Shown: piece after piece, positions 58,571 through 64,000 of the stretch | How the letters are laid out: each line of letters starts with the position of its first letter | How positions within the stretch are numbered: the stretch's first letter is position 1 | Assembly: GCF_918797505.1 (NCBI RefSeq) | Contig: NC_092794.1 | Location: forward strand, 76,855,345 to 76,919,344 | Direction of reading: 5' to 3' | Source of the DNA: Bemisia tabaci | Lineage: Eukaryota > Arthropoda > Insecta > Hemiptera > Aleyrodidae | DNA length: 64,000 bases | The notes under the pieces: generated by a model | Databases searched by the model: none | What the model saw: only the letters and a program-made list of their open reading frames with translations | What the model was told of the DNA's origin: nothing | Program-made: the position numbers and the translations under genes

Positions 58571-58665
58571 TGGGCACATGATCTCATATCTGGGTATGCA
58601 GGGTCTTTTGATGAGAAAACACCTAGGTATCATAATGCTTTAATTCGCACCCTGGCCATTGGTCC
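58571..58665. repeat. Right-end fragment of the AAGGTGCGAATT foldback family
   Basis: GATGAGAAAACACCTAGGTA, then TCATAATGCTTTAATTCGCA and GGCCATTGGTCCATTTT match the outer end of the right arms at 39697 and of the 31084 arm (complement). Confidence 0.6.
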
Positions 58666-58705
58666 ATTTTCCCTGGTTTTTCTTTGCAACGCAAACGCTG
58701 CTTAA

Positions 58706-59130
58706 AGTCCCTTTATACCCAGAGTTAAGACAACTCGATTATCAGCTGACTGGCAGCCGGCCTTGGCTGGCCATGGAGGCACAAACGAGTGCACCCAAAC
58801 GAACGATATTGAGGGATGAGGATAAGGAATCCTGTGATATCTGTCATCCAAAAACAACAACATCAACAAAATTGATCAATTAAAAAGAAAATGAGATTGG
58901 TTTGTGAATAATTTATTAATTCATTTTGGACCGATGGAAATAACAATTTACTCTTGATAAACCACAATTAGGTAATATTTTCATTATTTTTGTTCACATT
59001 CGAGGCACCGCCATCTTGGTGCACTTGTTTGTGACTCCATGAGCGAGAACCAATCAAAATTGGATTTTTTTTAGGCCACTTTCAGCCCAACCAAAAGTGA
59101 GTTGTCGTAACTCTGGGTATAAAGGGACTC
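58706..59130. mobile_element. About 424-bp MITE with AGTCCCTTTATACCCAGAGT ends
   Basis: AGTCCCTTTATACCCAGAGT at 58706 and its complement ending 59129 form inverted repeats of about 29 bases. TAA lies beside both ends within one base, which would fit the 3-bp TWA duplication of PIF/Harbinger elements. Non-coding interior. Confidence 0.75.
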
Positions 59131-59179
59131 TAAAGCTGCTGAAGACGCAGCTGCAAAATTAGGCACAAGAGCTGAAATA

Positions 59180-60561
59180 CCCTGGTAAAAATGGCAAGTG
59201 TTAGGTCAGTGAATTTTCCACTGAGGTCAGTGCAATTTGCTCTGAGGTCAGTTCAGTTTTCTCTGACGTAAGTGTTAAAGCACTTACCCAAGAAGTCAGC
59301 ACTGAGGTAAGAGGCACTGACGTCGGGAGAAAGACTTACCTAAGTGCAGAGATGTCTCTGAGGTAAGCGGGACTGAGGTCAGGACTTGGTTCAGAGGGTA
59401 AGTCTCTGACATCAATCTTAATCGAACCGCACTCACTCCCAAAAAGTAGAGATGGCTCCCCCTTCCCCCACCCTATTTCATTTTCGTGGGGGAATATTTC
59501 CTCGGGACACGGGGACCACAAACTTTATCTTTCAGAGAGGCATATTTTGTAGAAGGTGGGATTTTCTAATAGGGAAGGAAAACTAGTTTAAGTAGCCACA
59601 CTCTTGAATAATTTGTTTTACCCTCTTCGTTTAAGATGGCACTTAAATAATTAAAACACAACAAAAAATGAGATCGATAAAAATATTATCACCGCTTAAA
59701 TATGTATTTAGATATATTTATTTAAGCATTATTATTTTTTTATAAAAAAAAATAGTTTTAAATTTGGTTTTAATTTTTTTCAGTCTTAACTGTTTTTAAA
59801 ATGTTTCAGTCTCAATTTTTTTTAAAATTTTCCTACTTTATTTTCAATTCTTTTCTAACTTTTTTACTCCTTTACTTTCAATTTTTGTATCTGCTAATTT
59901 ATATTTTTTGTATAATTTCAAATTTCATTATTTTTTTTGCATCATTAGCTTTAATTTTGAATTTTAGTGCGATCCATTTTTTTTTCAAAGAAACGTAACT
60001 TACAAAACTTCATTTACATGTTGATTGATTAAAAAAGAATAATAGAAAAATTAAGTATCGGATTCACATTCAAAGACAAAATCATCATTTGCTGGCAAAA
60101 TTACCCCAATGGGGGCCCTGAAATGGTAAAATTACGCCCCTATTACGCGCAGGTAGTGTAGTGGTTCAATCGCTAGGACGATCACCGAAGTTAAGTTACG
60201 TCGGGCGTAGTTAGTACTTAGATTGGAGACCGCATGGGAACGAGCGATGTCCCCTGAAGATTGTGATACTTGCTCGGGATTGAAAACTCACAGCAGCCCT
60301 CCCTGATCGTCAAATAGTGACTTAACGTACCTGGCAGATCGGTAATTAACGAAATTTTTGCCTGTACAGTATTTCTGGGAGTTTCCACTCCGCTTACGTC
60401 TGAGACACTTAGGTCAGTGCCACTTACATCAGAGGCACTTGCCTTTGGAACAGACCTAACACTGAGGTAGCAGATCAGCGCCCGGCAGCACTGACATCAG
60501 TGCTTAGGTCTGTTCCAAAGGCAAGTGCTACTGATCTGAGCACTTGCCATTTTTACCAGGG
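59180..60561. mobile_element. 1.38-kb element with CCCTGGTAAAAATGGCAAGT ends, TA-flanked
   Basis: CCCTGGTAAAAATGGCAAGT at 59180 and its complement ending 60561 are perfect over 21 bases, with TA outside both ends. About 190 bases at the left and 170 at the right are filled with CTGAGGTCAGTG/CACTTACC-type motifs in both orientations, as in elements with subterminal transposase sites. The interior is AT-rich and contains a 5S-derived insertion at 60150-60260. No transposase. Confidence 0.85.
60150..60275 (+). repeat. 5S-rRNA-derived SINE-like sequence with tRNA-like A box
   Basis: 60179-60245 closely follows the body of metazoan 5S rRNA: GATCACCGAAGTTAAG, GTCGGGCGTAGTTAGTACTT and GGAGACCGCATGGGAAC, covering the A box, intermediate element and C box of the 5S internal promoter. 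The usual 5S 5' third is absent. In its place, at 60151-60167, is AGGTAGTGTAGTGGTTCA, which looks like the A-box region of a tRNA (Gly/Asp/Glu type). This is not a working 5S gene. SINE3-class elements are known to use 5S promoters, so a 5S-headed SINE or a 5S/tRNA chimera is likely; the tail is unclear. Confidence 0.75.
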
Positions 60562-63500
60562 TATTCAGTCAGTTTGCTCTGGTGCGACGAGGAGCGGGCG
60601 CGCAATTTGACAAGTGGAGTGCGAGGAGGTGAGACGAAGCGGAAGGCGACGAGGAAGAGCGGCCGCTTGCCGCTAGCACCACGTCGTCGTCGTCCCAACC
60701 TGATGCGACGCGACGCAACGGTCGCTTACCCCGTCGGAGCATCGTCCCCGCTGCGACGCGGGCGCGGCACGGTCTTCGCGGGAAACTTGCGCGATTTCCC
60801 GGCGCGGCAGCGTGGCGCGGTGCGGCAGGGCGGAGCAACGACCGATCCAATGGACCGGATAATGGCACAGACCATGCTCAAAATTTATCCCACGACAACT
60901 GCCATTTGATCGCCAAACTATTCTCACAGATTAGATCGCCCTGCTCTTGGTTTGACGCTTCGCCTGAACGGATGGAAACCGAACATATCTGTGGCGCGAC
61001 TACGGAACCACGTACCTTCGTTGGCGATGTTGCAGATTTGCTCCCATCTGGCAGGAAATCAGGATTGGATTAATGAGTTAGTTACCGGCAATAGACTCAT
61101 TCAATTACTACGTCATTAGACAGATCTATATTTGCTAGTTATATGTAAACAAAAACGGAACCTCAATCTCAAAAAATTCAACCCTCTGATTGGCTCAAAG
61201 ACAGGAAAACGTAGAGTAGGTATCTCAATAGGGAGAGTAGGGACAACCCAATCTACGTAGCTCTTAGGGCCCAAGAGGGCGACAATGAAAAACGAAAATC
61301 ACTAGAAAAGTGGCGCTGCCTACCTATGCATTTGAAAAGGGCCGACAGTGCATTGTAAACAAACGTTTTAAGGATTAATACTTTGAAACTGAGAAAATTT
61401 ATGCGAAGTCAACGTTTTACACGTATGCTTTCATAATTTTTGATCTATGTACCTACAATGTACCAGAAATTCAAATGAAGGGCGAAAACGGAATAAAATA
61501 GCGTGACGACCATATTCTAGGTTCACTCTTGCGCTAATTCACTTACCCACATATTTTAAACTTTAGATTGTTTTTGGTCCGTCATCGACCTATTAATCTC
61601 ATTTCGGAGGTCACGATCATCAGGTAGGCACTGAAGCGGTCCATTCGAACCGTTGCAGCCCCCATGAGCAAAAAATTGACTTCATCTGAGTTCACTGCTT
61701 GTTACCGGGCTAAAGTAGGTATATTATAAAAATTCACCGTCCCAACTTTATTGATTTGTTCGTTTTAAGCACTTAAAACGACTTTAGAAGAAGAAATGTG
61801 CAAAAATCAAGGGGACAATTTCAAATCTAATTCAGTTTTCCTCGCATCAAGAGAGTGGATTCCTGTTAATTGTGCCGTGACAGGAATTTCTCGCCGGAAT
61901 AACAGAAAACCTCCTCGCCCCCAACTGCAGTATTCTTGTTACATCAACAAGACGGAAAGTTTCTTTAAAGAGAGGACCAGTTGATTTAATGAGAATTCGA
62001 TAGCGGCATACCTATTTGACAGGAGCATTATTTTTAGGCTTCCTCTACCGTGTCCGGTAAACACTAAGGGGGCCATCTTAAATCATTCTCAGCCTTAGAT
62101 TTGTAACGTAGATTGCATTGTCATTTAATCATTATTATACTACGACTTGTCTCATCGTGATCATCATTATAACATCATTCTTTCGCATACTTTGTCCTTC
62201 ACATGAGGTCGATTATAGGTGAAAAGTTTTCTTACGTACCTATTCTCTGATTTCGTTAGAAAAGTTTCAAAATTTTGACGGAAACCCCCGATTTGCAAAG
62301 TAATAAGACCTACTTCTCCTTCTTCCATGTGAACTCTGTTTTCAATTTCCTTGTTTTTCCTTTGTTCCTATTTGTGTCCCATCTTTCCTCCCCTTGTTGT
62401 GGCGTCCCTCGGAAGTTGGCACCCGTGTGTGCTGTACACGCTCTTATGTCGGGCCTGATTGTCCAGACCAGATCATGCAGTAAGCTGAGAAATGCACGCT
62501 GTAGGTACATATGTACGCTGTATGCTTTACGCTCTATGAGCCTTCGATCGCCGCTAAATTTCCATCGCTAAAACACCATTTTTCCGGAAACCTGTAAATA
62601 TGTTTCTCTCAATTTTTCACATAATTTTTGTGACTTGATTTAAATTATCTGAAAATTCAGGAAAAACACTCAAAACTCCTCTCAAAATTAAATATTTTAA
62701 TGCCGGCAATGTGGCAACGTTCGATTGTACATACGACGTTTATCTCTAACACGGCAGTATGCGTCGCTGGAGCCGGTGTCTATCAATACTGTGACTACGA
62801 GGCCCGGGAACCGGGAGGCGGGGGATTGCGGTTGGCTGGTAAATTGCATTCTTCCATCATTGAGAGAGGGAAAGAGAGAGAGGGGGGGGGGGCGAGGAAG
62901 TCTTGCCATTCTGTCCTTGCCGATTGTCCACCTAATTTCCTCTTCAGAAGATTCCACGATTGTGTAGGGGGAGGGAGGCTGTAGTTTTCCAAATGTCCCC
63001 ACCTTTTCCGGTCAAACTTGCATGAAATCATCGGAGGAGATTCAGTGGGTTCGAACTAAAAAATCATCCCATACCTGCTACTGGATTCTAATCTCAAGTT
63101 TTATCGAAAGTGAACAATTGCTACCGCGCGCCGGCAGTTTTCCCTGTAAACAGGAATTAGTCCTGACTCCCAAATACTCGTATATATCGTCTTGAGATAC
63201 AAGACCTCGATTTCGACGGCCGCGGCTGGGGAACTGTCAGTACCAACTGCTTGCTGCTTGTTTCCAAACTGACGATTTACAGGAAGAGGCAAAACTTCGC
63301 CATTTTGTAATTATGAGGGTCGGATTGCAATTTTTCTGTGGTATATTGTTGCGCCACTATATCGTCCCCATGTGAAATTGGAAAAAATCAAAAACGTCAG
63401 CTTGCGTATTTTATACTGCAGAATAGGACCAAATTTTTAGCATTTATAGGCTGCGCAATAGGGGCCCGCACTACAAAATGTTTTAATATAAACGTTTTAA

Positions 63501-63670
63501 CTTTTTTTCTGGCCACAGAATTTTCCTTAGTTTTTTCGTAAGCTTATTGTTAAGTCGATAGGGGGCCTTCTTCCCTGCGTTACCCGCACAATATGCGCTG
63601 AAGAATGCCCCACTTTTTATTTCAGAGGGTTTCAAGTTTTATGAAGAGAGGTCTCATTCGACTCATCTGC
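60562..63670. other. Unassigned region with GC/CpG-rich patch at 60570-60860
   Basis: The patch 60570-60860 is GC- and CpG-dense and open on both strands for about 100 codons (alanine/arginine-rich products), as happens in GC-rich DNA; a promoter-type CpG cluster or first exon cannot be excluded. AGCTCTTAGGGCCCAAGAGG at 61260 echoes 20467 and 20570. Nothing else recognised to 63670. Confidence 0.35.
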
Positions 63671-64000
63671 AGTGGCGGATCCAAGGGAGGAGGGGGGGCA
63701 CTGTGATATGCCCCATGCCGCCCCCCCCCCCCCTCGGGCCAAAAAAAGAGGGGGAAGAAGGAGAAAGAAAAGGTAGTAAGGAAATTACAATTAGAAGTCT
63801 TGCCGCCCTAAATAGAAAGAAATGAAGAGAGTAGCATACCCAATTTACAACGATGGTTTTAGGACCTGTATGTGATTTTTTTCCTCATTTTTGGGAGAGA
63901 GAGGAGGAGGATCCCTTTTTTTTATTGAAAAAATATTGTCAAGTTTAGAGCCTCTGCCCTCTTATCTTCATTACTTTCCCTTTATTTATACTTTAAATTA
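63671..64000. other. Possible hAT-type terminus, then unassigned sequence
   Basis: CAGTGGCGGATCCAAGG at 63671 is a common hAT-type left end. It is followed by G-runs and C-runs (63690-63733). The other end is not in the window. The rest is unassigned. Confidence 0.4.

Noticed and set aside
60179..60245. A functional 5S rRNA gene
   Set aside because: The 5' third of 5S is missing and the 3' stem-forming end is not present, so the molecule could not fold correctly.
60544..60927. Overlapping open frames on both strands of about 85-120 codons
   Set aside because: GC-rich DNA lacks stop codons by chance. The products are low-complexity and no splice or domain evidence was found.

Overview
This looks like a gene-poor, repeat-dominated stretch of an animal nuclear genome, most likely an insect. 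The support is AT-rich sequence with many homopolymer runs, an array of the arthropod telomere motif TTAGG, and relics of CR1/Jockey-type, Copia, mariner, pogo-like and Helitron elements. A hemipteran is a guess from the general repeat style and cannot be settled here. I found no intact host protein-coding gene, no rRNA gene and no convincing functional tRNA gene. Nearly every open reading frame in the window is a chance product of repeats; the exceptions are decayed transposon genes.

Layout. 1-3315: head-to-tail copies of a Helitron-like family carrying a 130-bp internal tandem array. 3361-4608: a minisatellite interrupted by a small inverted-repeat element whose core is a TTAGG array. 4609-7895: a 5'-truncated non-LTR retrotransposon on the minus strand (ORF1 tail, endonuclease, reverse transcriptase), broken by one stop and one frameshift. 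8474-9614: another Helitron-like copy. 12096-13735 and 56472-57378: two copies of a second Helitron family, the first carrying a pogo-like insertion (12591-13320) for which the second copy supplies the empty site. 14571-22874: two oppositely oriented copies of a third Helitron family enclosing 2.3 kb. The left copy is split by a 4.1-kb mariner-like element, which itself holds a 547-bp foldback with an AATT duplication. The right copy holds a 326-bp MITE.

23829-34376: a tRNA-like sequence, a TA-flanked mariner-like element, a miniature Copia relic (short LTRs, polypurine tract, CCHC knuckle, YADD reverse transcriptase), a foldback, and an exact 176-bp tandem array. 34790-47115: further TA-flanked elements, several foldbacks, diverged tandem repeats and simple repeats. 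47116-56471 is mostly unassigned, with foldbacks at 51485-51914 and 52368-53085. 57379-64000: a 204-bp tandem array, a 424-bp MITE, and a 1.38-kb inverted-repeat element containing a 5S-rRNA-derived, tRNA-like composite.

These features do not form a pathway. Their value is as layered insertions: several boundaries can be read exactly because a second copy in the same window lacks the insertion. The most unusual items are the 5S/tRNA composite, the TTAGG array inside inverted repeats, the Helitron/mariner/foldback stack, and coding fragments of transposases duplicated as inverted repeats.
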